Below, piece after piece: positions 7,421 through 14,523 of a stretch of DNA of 15,332 nucleotides. The DNA lies in NCBI GenBank assembly GCA_002331625.1, contig DCZN01000111.1, forward strand, positions 30,379-45,710. The letters are read 5' to 3'. The position numbers and the translations under genes are program-made. Numbering within the stretch: the first letter of the stretch is position 1; every line of letters begins with the position of its first letter. Below the pieces are notes generated by a model. The model ran no database searches, was not told where the DNA came from, and worked only from the letters and a program-made list of their open reading frames with translations. The DNA is from Nitrospira sp. UBA2083. Its GTDB lineage: Bacteria; Nitrospirota; Nitrospiria; Nitrospirales; Nitrospiraceae.

Positions 7421-7801
7421 TTATTCGTCGCCCTGGAGATCTGAAAGCACTGCCTTGAGTTTCGACAACTCGTCTGGGGCAATACGGGAAAACGCAATAC
7501 CGAAGCTATTACTGCCAACCCACCGCACGGTGGCTTCATCAATCCGTAATGGCCAATCCAGGCCGGGAACGTGGAGTCGACACTCGAACTTGGCCCCTTG
7601 CTCCACCTTCATGTCACTTTCGATCTTACATCCGCCGGCAGAAATATCCAGAGTTCGCCCCTGTCCCTCCTGCCGTTGTCCTGAAAAAGTACTGCGAAAT
7701 TGGGTCGTAAATCGTGGCTGGACACGTCGATCTTCTGGCCGAGGCTCGGCTGTGGTTGGTTCTCCACGTTCTGACTTCATGAATGAACTGAATTTTTTCA
7801 C
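7421..7801 (-). CDS. PilZ-domain protein (candidate cyclic-di-GMP receptor)
   Basis: A single PilZ domain, expected to bind the second messenger cyclic-di-GMP. From the GTG at 7801 it is 126 residues. Both ligand-binding signatures are present: RVQPR (R26-x3-R30) and DISAGG (D52-x-S54-x-x-G57), followed by barrel strands (CKIES, GAKFECRLHVPG, EATVRWVGSNSFGIAFSRI). There is no second output domain, so it probably acts by protein contact. The GTG at 7801 has GAGGA 8-9 nt upstream; the ATG at 7780 lacks a ribosome site, and a GTG at 7873 is also in frame. The Pal gene ends 108 nt upstream on the same strand; co-expression is possible. Confidence 0.87.
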   Translation of the reverse strand: MKKFSSFMKSERGEPTTAEPRPEDRRVQPRFTTQFRSTFSGQRQEGQGRTLDISAGGCKIESDMKVEQGAKFECRLHVPGLDWPLRIDEATVRWVGSNSFGIAFSRIAPDELSKLKAVLSDLQGDE

Positions 7802-7909
7802 GGGCGTAGTCCTCGTGATGGTCTCACGACGTCCGGTGAGTTCAGCCTGGCCTGCCGAACCGCCACAGGACACCGCCTGTACAAGACAAGGCCGTCACCG
7901 TACAAACCC

Positions 7910-8545
7910 CTACTTCTTCGTAGAGAGCAACATGTGATCGCGTCGGTTCTGCTGGTAACACGACTCCTCACGCTCAGAGCAAAATGGCCGTTCTTTCCCA
8001 TATGAGACGATCGCAACTTGTTTGAGATTGACTCCGGCTTCAGCAAGATAGTTTCGAGCCGCTTTCGCCCGTTTGTCACCGAGCACCACGTTGTAGTCGC
8101 TGGTCCCTCGCTCATCACAATGCCCTTCAATTTTCAGGATCGCTCCAGGATGATCTTTCAAGTAGGCCGCATCATGATTGAGCGCCTCCATTCCCGCATC
8201 AGACAGCGTCCATTGATCGTACCCAAAGAAGACATCTTGCAACCCTGCTTCCACTGCAGCTTTTTCTTCTCTTGTCATCTCTGCCCGCTGTCGGGCGTTC
8301 ACTCCCGACGGGTTCAGCGATGTTGAATATCCCCCTTGCGCAAGTCGTTCTTCACCGGGAGTGCGTGAAAACCCACTCAATTCTCCGCTCGAACTCCCTC
8401 CTGAGAGGGTCGGGAGCTTTGAACTGCCGCTGCCGGCTCCACTTTCCTCACCCGACTTTACCCATTTTGTGTTACAGCCCTGAGCTGATAACAAAAGTAT
8501 GCCGATCGCCACCACAGCTCCAGACCTTGCAACCACTTTAGTCAT
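7910..8545 (-). CDS. pal: Peptidoglycan-associated lipoprotein Pal
   Basis: Outer-membrane lipoprotein that ties the outer membrane to peptidoglycan and works with the Tol complex in cell division. It has 211 residues. A lipoprotein signal peptide ends at SAQGC, so Cys24 would be lipidated; the -3 residue is Ala rather than the usual Leu. Residues 25-90 are a flexible Gly/Ser-rich linker. The OmpA-like domain spans about 100-211, with VFFGYDQWTLSDAG, KIEGHCDERGTSDYN and LGDKRAKAARNYL; the Asp and Arg of the peptidoglycan-binding site are present. The start has GGAGGAGAAAGG immediately ahead. No tolB, tolA or ybgF neighbours are seen, so it is separated from the usual tol-pal cluster here. Confidence 0.93.
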   Translation of the reverse strand: MTKVVARSGAVVAIGILLLSAQGCNTKWVKSGEESGAGSGSSKLPTLSGGSSSGELSGFSRTPGEERLAQGGYSTSLNPSGVNARQRAEMTREEKAAVEAGLQDVFFGYDQWTLSDAGMEALNHDAAYLKDHPGAILKIEGHCDERGTSDYNVVLGDKRAKAARNYLAEAGVNLKQVAIVSYGKERPFCSEREESCYQQNRRDHMLLSTKK

Positions 8546-8660
8546 AGCCTTTCTCCTCCATACAGATAGATCATGACCTCTGCATTTCGCCTACTCAGTT
8601 GACTCATGGACAATCGATGCAGTGATGAGTTTGTTCGTGAAGCAAACTGTCTTGCGAGAT

Positions 8661-8666
8661 AGTATA
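8661..8666 (-). promoter_or_regulatory. -10 element of the probable pal promoter
   Basis: TATACT on the minus strand (5/6 to TATAAT), about 116 nt before the pal ATG. The matching -35 zone is poor (TTCAAT at 15 bp, no consensus at 17 bp) and lies inside the AT-rich inverted repeat at 8673-8700, which suggests control by a bound protein. Confidence 0.5.
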
Positions 8667-8672
8667 GCACCG

Positions 8673-8700
8673 CTACTGAAAATTGAATTTTAAACAGTAG
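8673..8700. repeat. 28-bp AT-rich inverted repeat over the pal -35 region
   Basis: Outer arms CTACTG (8673-8678) and CAGTAG (8695-8700) are perfect complements, and the inner bases AAAATT and AATTTT continue the symmetry with slight offset. It covers the place where a -35 box would sit for the TATACT at 8661. It could be a repressor or activator operator, or an mRNA hairpin if transcription starts further upstream. Confidence 0.5.
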
Positions 8701-8886
8701 CTTAGCCGATTACTGGTGGGATACCTAACAATTTCAAATATTCCGTCAGTCGACCGGAAGGGAGCGGCTTGCCCAATGTAGGCTGAGGGTCGAAGTAGGG
8801 TCAGCGGGAGACCAAGGATACCCGATGAGGGAAATGAACTGCGCAGTCAAGAACAGGCACGTCTCGAATGACAGCTCGTGGGCCGC

Positions 8887-9027
8887 TCAGCGATACCCGG
8901 TTCGATCAGACCATCGAACAGGTCGCAAGACGGCTCCCAGACCTGCCATGGCACAGATAAATACAAGCATGCCCAGAGCAATCACAAGAAAAAATGCGGC
9001 TCTCACGTCGTGCAAAACTGGGATCAT
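8887..9027 (-). CDS. Tiny membrane protein (46 aa)
   Basis: Unrecognised 46-residue protein. The ATG at 9027 is preceded by GGGGGAGG with a 5-nt spacer, one of the best ribosome sites in the window. Residues about 10-33 form one membrane segment (AAFFLVIALGMLVFICAMAG), followed by a basic tail (RPVRWSDRTGYR), which suggests the C-terminus faces the cytoplasm. The zinc-ribbon ORF ends 24 nt upstream on the same strand, so the two look like an operon. The case rests on the ribosome site and the clear membrane segment. Confidence 0.6.
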   Translation of the reverse strand: MIPVLHDVRAAFFLVIALGMLVFICAMAGLGAVLRPVRWSDRTGYR

Positions 9028-9051
9028 GGTACCTCCCCCTTCTTGCTCGAT

Positions 9052-9219
9052 TCATTCACTTCGCCATCCGCATTCACAGACCCAGGGACTCATCGGATCT
9101 GTCTTCTGAAGCGGTCTTCCACAGCAGGGACAATGTCGAGTCCAGACGAACCGCTTCACTCGTTCATAGTATACAACTCTCTGTCTGACTTGTTTTCTAT
9201 ATCGGTATGACCGGAACAC
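9052..9219 (-). CDS. Small zinc-ribbon-like protein (55 aa)
   Basis: Unrecognised small protein with a basic, aromatic N-terminal half (FRSYRYRKQVRQRVVYYERV) and a C-terminal zinc-ribbon-like half: CPCCGRP, then about 14 residues, then WVCECGW. The CxxC and CxC cysteines could hold one zinc ion. The preferred GTG at 9219 has GAGG 7 nt upstream; the frame stays open to a TTG at 9249. It ends 24 nt ahead of the tiny membrane protein gene. The basic face could bind nucleic acid, but this is inference. Confidence 0.5.
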   Translation of the reverse strand: MFRSYRYRKQVRQRVVYYERVKRFVWTRHCPCCGRPLQKTDPMSPWVCECGWRSE

Positions 9220-9903
9220 TCGATAACCTCTTTCAGAATGGGACCTCAATGTAGATGAAATTTGTTCATGGGGCTATCCAGCTTTAGTGTAAGAAGCACC
9301 TGTGATTCATGGCGCTAACATCTTGTAAACATGGCAAAGATTCCGATCCTTGCCTGGATGATCGCGGTAAGGATTGACCCTGTCCGCTACCGATTTTCTG
9401 CACATCCCAGGCCCTAAACGCACCGAAGCTTCCATAAGATCGGAAGGTACACAGGCACCTGAATAAAAATCAAGGCAAGATCCCGCAAGCCCACAAGTTT
9501 GTTGAAGCCTCAAACAAATATCCTCCTTCACTGTCGAGCTTACCTGCCTGAACAGCAACTCCTATGCCCAGAGAAAGTAATAAAGGTGAGCACTTATACA
9601 TTCGCTAGGTTACGAAACCAGGCAGCCTTTGATGGTAGGCACAAGTGAATCAAAAACGATTCGGACAGAGAAGGAATGGATATCGTCCTAACGTGCCGCA
9701 TGAGCACGGAGAGTTATGGCGTAACGTATTGCGACAGCTGTTATCGCGACAGGCCCCTATGAAAGGATCGGCTTCTGCACTGGACGACGGCAGTAGATCG
9801 GCCTGAGAACCCCGTAAAGCCAGGTTGGCATGGGATCTGCGACCCTCGCGCAACCAATACGACCCGTCTGAAGGGAAAGACCCGACTGACTGATTGCGAC
9901 TTA
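9220..9903. other. 684-bp gene-poor region 3' of tRNA-Arg
   Basis: No recognisable gene. One weak minus-strand ORF (9307-9513) is listed separately. I looked for a copy of the tRNA 3' end that would mark an attachment site and for transposase or integrase fragments, and saw none; only an 8-base match (CTGCGACC) near 9839 recurs. A short inverted repeat GAATC/GATTC occurs at about 9647-9663. Confidence 0.6.
9307..9513 (-). CDS. Weak candidate small cysteine-containing protein (68 aa)
   Basis: The only argument for this ORF is a perfect AAGGAGG 8 nt before a TTG at 9513. The 68-residue product is not recognised. It has five cysteines (QTCGLAGSC, GAC, GMC, NLC) and no signal peptide or membrane segment. 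The start codon is rare and the composition is not persuasive. It may be a decayed gene or chance. Confidence 0.22.
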   Translation of the reverse strand: MRLQQTCGLAGSCLDFYSGACVPSDLMEASVRLGPGMCRKSVADRVNPYRDHPGKDRNLCHVYKMLAP

Positions 9904-9980
<77 letters not shown>

Positions 9981-9991
9981 ATTGTAGGTAC

Positions 9992-10020
9992 ATGAATCAT
10001 GTTAGGGCGAGGCTTGTCAA
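9992..10020 (-). promoter_or_regulatory. Probable promoter of tRNA-Arg
   Basis: A perfect -35 box TTGACA (10015-10020) is followed after 17 bp by ATTCAT (9992-9997), a weak -10 (3/6). Transcription would begin a few bases before the tRNA 5' end at 9980. It lies in the 63-bp gap after aroK. Confidence 0.5.
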
Positions 10021-10043
10021 GGTTGAGAGTGCAGTCTGACCAA

Positions 10044-10544
10044 CTACAGCTGAGCCAGAATCTCATCAGCAACCTGCGTGAGAGATCGTCCTTCGGTCTC
10101 TATGATAGCGTCCGCAGCCGCTTGATACTTTGGCAAGCGGTCATGAAGGACATCTTGAATTTCATCAACAAATGACTTGGTTCCCGTGAGAGACGGTCTT
10201 TGAGTATCCGTCCCAATTCGCTTCGCAATGGTCTCGACCGAAGCAGTCAACCAGAACAACTTCCCTGTTTGTTTAAGCACTTCAACGTTCTGTGGCCGAA
10301 GGATTGCGCCACCGCCCGTATCGATAATCACTCCATTCCGGACCGCCAATTCCTGACAGACCTTGGATTCAAGGTCGCGGAAGTATTCCCATCCATGTTG
10401 TTCGACGATTGCTGGAATGGCGTGCCCTGCTAATTTCACGACCTCGGCATCAGTCGACACAAGAGGCCGGCCGAGCCGCGCAGCCAGAACCTTCCCGATG
10501 GTACTCTTTCCCGTCCCGCGATAACCGATCAACACTACATTCAT
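10044..10544 (-). CDS. aroK: Shikimate kinase
   Basis: Phosphorylates shikimate to shikimate 3-phosphate with ATP, the fifth step of the shikimate pathway to aromatic amino acids. It has 166 residues, normal for the family. The Walker A loop is GYRGTGKST (residues 7-15). Asp32 with Glu34 takes the metal/substrate place, Arg56 (EYFRDLE) and the GGG at 77-79 (DTGGGAI) bind shikimate, and Arg116 (QRPSL) lies in the lid. Its ATG overlaps the aroE stop by 4 bases (ATGA), so translation is coupled to aroE. Whether to call it aroK or aroL cannot be decided from sequence; aroK is the usual name for the single copy. Confidence 0.95.
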   Translation of the reverse strand: MNVVLIGYRGTGKSTIGKVLAARLGRPLVSTDAEVVKLAGHAIPAIVEQHGWEYFRDLESKVCQELAVRNGVIIDTGGGAILRPQNVEVLKQTGKLFWLTASVETIAKRIGTDTQRPSLTGTKSFVDEIQDVLHDRLPKYQAAADAIIETEGRSLTQVADEILAQL

Positions 10545-11395
10545 CGGAAGTGAGATTCCAAAACCGTACGCATCACCTCAACCGGCGCGGGCTGACTGGT
10601 CCAGAGCTCAAATTGGGTCACGGCTTGATTGAGAAACATCTCCAACCCCGGAATCGTCTGACACCCTGCTCGCCTGGCATCTTTGAGCAGTCTTGTTTCA
10701 AGTGGGTTGTACACAATGTCCATCACAGAAAGGCCGGCATGCAGGAGCGAGGCTGGGACACAGGTCGTATCGGCTTTCGGAGACATTCCGATTGGGGTGC
10801 AATGAATCAGAACCTGTGCGTCGGGAAGAGCTCGACGAAGGGCGCCCTCATCAAGATGGAAGTCCTCAACCGTTATTGCCGTCGTGGAGCGAAGATCCTG
10901 TGCTAACTGAGCCCTCTCCATGTCGTCAATTCCCAGCAGCGTCAATCTCGCTGCACCGGACTCAGCCGCCAGCGCGAAGGCGACCGCTCGCGCAGCGCCT
11001 CCAGAACCAAGGATCACGATGCGTCGGCCGTTAAGATCGACTCTACCCTCCCTCAACGCCCGCAGCGCGCCTGTCGCGTCCGTGTTGTAGCCGGTGAGCT
11101 CGCCCTTTTCAGCCACGATCGTGTTGATCGCACCGATCCGCAGGGCTGTCGGCTCCGTGTGATCAAGAAACGGGATCGCCGCCACCTTGTGCGGAATCGT
11201 CACGCTCGCTCCCCGGAAGTTTCCCAGCGCCCGAAGCCCGTTGATCGCATCGCCGACCGCTTCTACTTGCCACGCAAGATAGACAAAGTTGAGCCCAAGC
11301 TTACGAAACGCCGCATTGTGGATAGCAGGCGACAGGGAATGGCCCACCGGATTGCCGATCACCCCGCAAAACTGTGTCCGAGCGTCGATGTCCAT
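10541..11395 (-). CDS. aroE: Shikimate dehydrogenase
   Basis: Reduces 3-dehydroshikimate to shikimate with NADPH, the step just before shikimate kinase. It has 284 residues. The substrate domain shows GNPVGHSLSP (Ser20, Ser22), TIPHK with catalytic Lys70, and NTDATG with catalytic Asp106. The nucleotide-binding loop GSGGAAR is at 130-136, then CTPIGM, and PGLEMFLNQA near the C-terminus. The ATG at 11395 has AGGGA about 5 nt ahead. Its stop overlaps the aroK start, so the two consecutive pathway enzymes are made from one message. The SDR gene lies 45 nt upstream on the same strand. Confidence 0.96.
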   Translation of the reverse strand: MDIDARTQFCGVIGNPVGHSLSPAIHNAAFRKLGLNFVYLAWQVEAVGDAINGLRALGNFRGASVTIPHKVAAIPFLDHTEPTALRIGAINTIVAEKGELTGYNTDATGALRALREGRVDLNGRRIVILGSGGAARAVAFALAAESGAARLTLLGIDDMERAQLAQDLRSTTAITVEDFHLDEGALRRALPDAQVLIHCTPIGMSPKADTTCVPASLLHAGLSVMDIVYNPLETRLLKDARRAGCQTIPGLEMFLNQAVTQFELWTSQPAPVEVMRTVLESHFR

Positions 11396-11440
11396 TCTGT
11401 CCCTAGAATGATGCGTGTTTCATGTTCGTTGGCAGCATGC

Positions 11441-12202
11441 CTACCCCTTATACACGGTCATGCCACCATCAATCGTGAAGGTCCCGCCGGTCACCCAGGC
11501 CGCTTCATCCGAGGCCAGATACAGAACCATCTGTGCCACTTCGTCCGGCGTCCCAGGACGGCGGAGTGCATATTGGGCAAGAATGGGCTGGAGCATATCG
11601 GGATTCGCCATCAAGGGAGCCGCCATAGGTGTATCAATCAGGCCAGGATTCACCACATTGCAGCGAATTCCTTCTTTCGCGTACTCGACCGCCAGGGCGC
11701 GTGTCATGGCATCCAGTGCACCTTTGGATGCCGTATAGGCCGCCAAGCCGGAGAGACCGACCAAGCTGGCGATCGACGAAATATTCACGATCGCACCTCT
11801 TCCTTGCTTCTGCATGTGGGGAAGGGCGGCTCTCGTCATGCGGAAGACCCCGGTTAGGTTGATGTCCAGTACCTTTGCCCACGTCGCATCATCGGTTTCA
11901 TGGAGACGTTTTCCAAACTCACCGATCCCGGCATTGTTGACCAAGATATCGATCCGCCCAAAGCTATCGCGGCCTCGTCGGATCACCTCCTGCACGTGGG
12001 CTTCATCAGTCACTGAACCGGCAACCCCGAGTACTTTCCCCTTATTGAGTCGAAGCACATTGGCAACACGATCCAATTCCGGTTGTCGACGTCCCGTGAT
12101 GACAATCGATGCCCCTTCCTCAGCAAATCGCTTCGCAATCGCTTCGCCGATCCCGGCATTCCCTCCGGTCACCACCGCAACTTTGCCTTCCAACCTCTTC
12201 AT
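11441..12202 (-). CDS. Short-chain dehydrogenase/reductase (FabG-like, SDR family)
   Basis: NAD(P)-dependent oxidoreductase of 253 residues with all classical SDR motifs: TGGNAGIG (12-19) for the cofactor, NNAG (89-92), and the catalytic set Asn115, Ser143, Tyr156, Lys160 (YTASK). The PG motif lies at 186-187 and the C-terminus is IDGGMTVYKG. Arginines after the second strand (GRR, 37-39) suggest NADP(H) preference. It resembles FabG 3-oxoacyl-ACP reductase and glucose dehydrogenase-type SDRs, but no fatty-acid genes adjoin it, so the substrate is undefined. Its start overlaps the trmI stop by 4 bases (ATGA). Confidence 0.92.
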   Translation of the reverse strand: MKRLEGKVAVVTGGNAGIGEAIAKRFAEEGASIVITGRRQPELDRVANVLRLNKGKVLGVAGSVTDEAHVQEVIRRGRDSFGRIDILVNNAGIGEFGKRLHETDDATWAKVLDINLTGVFRMTRAALPHMQKQGRGAIVNISSIASLVGLSGLAAYTASKGALDAMTRALAVEYAKEGIRCNVVNPGLIDTPMAAPLMANPDMLQPILAQYALRRPGTPDEVAQMVLYLASDEAAWVTGGTFTIDGGMTVYKG

Positions 12203-13074
12203 GGAGTCAGTTCCTCTTCCTCATTGGATGCGCCATCCGGGTCTTCATGGGACTCCTGTTGAGCCCTCAGACCCCAAAACCCTGGTTCGACCTTACGAGC
12301 CACCGTGATGAACCCAGAATGAGCCACCATACGATGATCCGGTCTCACGCTCCTACCCTGGACCGACCAGGTTCTTAACAGCGTTTCAAACGTTTCAATC
12401 ATTCCGAACTCTGCCGTTCGCTCAAGCGCCTCAACCGTTTTCATGACTTGCGGGACGGTAGGCACAAAACTGAGATAGATCCCGCCGGACCGAAGGGCCC
12501 TGAGGGCATGCGGCACAACCTGCCAGGGCTCCGGCAAGTCAAGAACGACACGATCAAAGGGGACTTGGTCATCCAGTACATCGATGCCTTCATACGCGTT
12601 TTTCCGGAAACAGATCAAATTCGTCGGGTTGACGGAGCGAGAAATGTTCGCCTTTGCGGTCTGCGCAAAATCGTCCCGGATTTCATACGTCACCACCAAA
12701 CCACCCGGACCTACTGCGCGCAACAGAGCTATCGTCAGAGCCCCTGAACCGGTTCCTGCCTCAAAGACTCGCGCACCAGGATAGATATCAGCCCACATGG
12801 GGATAATCGCGAGATCCTTGGGATAGAGGACCTGGGCCCCTCGCGGCATTTTGAGGACATAGTCGCCAAAGGTCGGTCGAAGCGCCACCATCTTCTTGCC
12901 GCCGGATAGCGTCACCATACATCCGTCGGGACGCCCAATCAGCGCATCATGGGCTATTTTTTGACCGCTGAACTGATACGTCTCTCCCGCTTTCAAGGTG
13001 AGGGCATATTGTCGTCGTTTTTGGTCGACAAGATGGATGCGCTCCCCGTTTGATAGACGAGACATGCCGGGCAT
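12199..13074 (-). CDS. trmI: tRNA (adenine-58-N1)-methyltransferase TrmI
   Basis: Methylates N1 of A58 in the T loop of tRNAs using S-adenosylmethionine; in bacteria it acts as a homotetramer. From the ATG at 13074 it has 291 residues. An N-terminal small beta domain (about 8-75: GERIHLVDQKRRQYALTL) is followed by YPKDLAII, the SAM-binding motif VFEAGTGSGALT (about 103-114), the acidic end of strand two (YEIRDD), the LDLPEPW motif (about 179-184), and RPDHRMVAHSGFI. The tail is acidic (HEDPDGASNEEEE). The frame is open to 13131, but homologues begin near MSRLSNGERIHLV, so the start is 13074 or 13065; no strong ribosome site separates them. It heads the unit with the SDR gene. Confidence 0.92.
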   Translation of the reverse strand: MPGMSRLSNGERIHLVDQKRRQYALTLKAGETYQFSGQKIAHDALIGRPDGCMVTLSGGKKMVALRPTFGDYVLKMPRGAQVLYPKDLAIIPMWADIYPGARVFEAGTGSGALTIALLRAVGPGGLVVTYEIRDDFAQTAKANISRSVNPTNLICFRKNAYEGIDVLDDQVPFDRVVLDLPEPWQVVPHALRALRSGGIYLSFVPTVPQVMKTVEALERTAEFGMIETFETLLRTWSVQGRSVRPDHRMVAHSGFITVARKVEPGFWGLRAQQESHEDPDGASNEEEELTP

Positions 13075-13116
13075 TCTAGGAGGTTCATTCCCTAGTTTGC
13101 AACCAAGCTGCCTTCC

Positions 13117-13145
13117 TTGACAGGATAACAAGCGGCTCGTAAGAT
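13117..13145 (+). promoter_or_regulatory. Promoter of the nfeD-slipin operon
   Basis: A perfect -35 box TTGACA (13117-13122), 17 bp, then TAAGAT (13140-13145), a 4/6 match to TATAAT. Transcription would start near 13152. This leaves about 18 nt of leader before the ATG at 13171 and none before the in-frame TTG at 13153. Confidence 0.65.
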
Positions 13146-13170
13146 CTTCTTATTGTTGATACTTTTCACG

Positions 13171-14499
13171 ATGACTCGTGATGGTAGGTACCAGAAACTT
13201 TTACATCCTCCTAGCTTCACAACAGCGATTGTGGGAGCCGGGTTAGTTCTTTGTTTGGTTTTCTTCCCCTACTCTGCTTTTGCCAAGGACATCCTCGTCG
13301 CGAGCTACGAGGGAGTCATTAACCCCGTCGCGGCTGAATATCTGCACGACGCCCTTACATTTGCTCAATCATCTGGTGCACACGCGCTCATCTTGAAACT
13401 CGATACTCCTGGAGGACTCGATACCTCCATGCGCCTCATGATCAAAGATATGACCGCCTCTCCCATTCCGGTAATCGTGTTCGTGGCTCCTTCGGGAGGC
13501 CGTGCTGCCTCTGCAGGGGTTTTCATCACGATGGCAGCCCATGTCGCCGCCATGGCACCTGGTACCAATATCGGAGCGGCCCACCCAGTGGCAATGGGTG
13601 GTGGTGAGATGGATAGCACGATGAAAGAGAAGCTTGAAAACGATGCCGCTGCGTATATCAAAAGCATCGCCGAACAACACGGACGGAACGCTTCCTGGGC
13701 AGAGGATGCGGTTCGAAAGAGCGTCTCCGTGACAGAGCAAGAGGCCTTTCGATTGAAAGTGATCGACCTCATAGCCGAGGATATTCCTGCCTTGTTGAAA
13801 CACCTCAATGGGAGGACCATTGCCCTTCCTCATAGCGCCATCACGTTTTCGGGCGAGGCGGCAACTCTCCGAGAGTTTCCGATGGGAACTCGCCTGGAAT
13901 TGCTCAAGATCTTAAGCGACCCCAACATTGCCTATCTCCTGATGTCTATCGGAACGATCGGGATTATGGCCGAACTCTACAGCCCCGGTGCAATCCTTCC
14001 CGGCATCATCGGGGCGATTAGTCTGATCTTGGCCTTCTATTCGCTTCAGTCCCTCCCCGTAAACTACGCAGGCGTACTGCTTGTCATGCTCGGTGCGGTT
14101 TTTCTCCTGCTCGAAATCTCGGTCACCAGCTATGGGTTGCTTGCGCTCGGTGGATTGGCCGCGATGACCTTGGGCGGACTGTTGCTCATCAAGAGTGACG
14201 CCCCGTATTTGCAAGTGTCCCTGTCATATCTATTGCCGACGATCACGACGCTCGGCCTCTTGATCGGAATCGTTGCGTGGGTGGCCGTCAAGAGCGGCCG
14301 TGGAAGAGCGGTGACAGGAACTGAAGGAATGATTGGGTCGATCGGGATCGCCAGGACAGATCTCAACCCGCGCGGTCAGATCTCGGTCCATGGGGAGATC
14401 TGGGAGGCGATCAGTCAGAGTCCGATTCGCCAAGGAGAGGCGGCCGAGGTGGTGTCGATTCAGGGGTTACTTGTCACGGTAGCCCCGACGCACAGATAG
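13171..14499 (+). CDS. NfeD family membrane-bound serine protease (ClpP class)
   Basis: Long-form NfeD protein, a membrane protease that is known in this family to cut stomatin-type partners. From the ATG at 13171 it has 442 residues. A signal peptide or first membrane segment spans about 1-38 (cleavage possible after AFA). The ClpP-like protease domain runs from about 40 to 230: LDTPGG (78-82), then PSGGRAASAG with nucleophile Ser114. Lys154 (MKEKLEND) fits the partner lysine by its 40-residue spacing, close to Ser97-Lys138 in the archaeal homologue PH1510. Four to five membrane segments lie between 253 and 375, and a C-terminal OB-fold domain at about 384-440 (GTEGMIGSIGIA to GLLVTVAP). The slipin gene follows after 24 nt. 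A TTG at 13153 is in frame but sits at the predicted transcription start. Confidence 0.93.
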   Translation: MTRDGRYQKLLHPPSFTTAIVGAGLVLCLVFFPYSAFAKDILVASYEGVINPVAAEYLHDALTFAQSSGAHALILKLDTPGGLDTSMRLMIKDMTASPIPVIVFVAPSGGRAASAGVFITMAAHVAAMAPGTNIGAAHPVAMGGGEMDSTMKEKLENDAAAYIKSIAEQHGRNASWAEDAVRKSVSVTEQEAFRLKVIDLIAEDIPALLKHLNGRTIALPHSAITFSGEAATLREFPMGTRLELLKILSDPNIAYLLMSIGTIGIMAELYSPGAILPGIIGAISLILAFYSLQSLPVNYAGVLLVMLGAVFLLLEISVTSYGLLALGGLAAMTLGGLLLIKSDAPYLQVSLSYLLPTITTLGLLIGIVAWVAVKSGRGRAVTGTEGMIGSIGIARTDLNPRGQISVHGEIWEAISQSPIRQGEAAEVVSIQGLLVTVAPTHR

Positions 14500-14510
14500 C
14501 CTGATCGCAG

Positions 14511-14518
14511 GCGAGGAG
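14511..14518 (+). promoter_or_regulatory. Ribosome binding site of the slipin gene
   Basis: GCGAGGAG lies 5 nt before the ATG at 14524, within the 24-nt gap after nfeD. It is a clear Shine-Dalgarno site and fixes the start of the slipin gene. Confidence 0.75.
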
Positions 14519-14523
14519 CCGTT

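Larger units (their letters stand above)
8546..8886. other. 341-bp intergenic region upstream of pal
   Basis: No convincing gene on either strand. It holds the pal promoter and its inverted repeat (8661-8700). The rest, about 8701-8886, shows nothing recognisable; no terminator is evident for the tiny gene ending at 8887. Confidence 0.6.

Noticed and set aside
8825..9109. Plus-strand ORF of 94 codons with AAGGA ahead of its ATG
   Set aside because: It runs antisense to the tiny membrane-protein and zinc-ribbon ORFs, has no domain or hydrophobic pattern, and its composition looks like the shadow of a hydrophobic gene.
9828..9845. Possible tRNA attachment-site repeat near 9839
   Set aside because: Only 8 bases match the tRNA; far too short to support an att site.
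11159..11857. Plus-strand ORF of 232 codons across aroE and the SDR gene
   Set aside because: It overlaps two well-supported enzymes and shows no motif.
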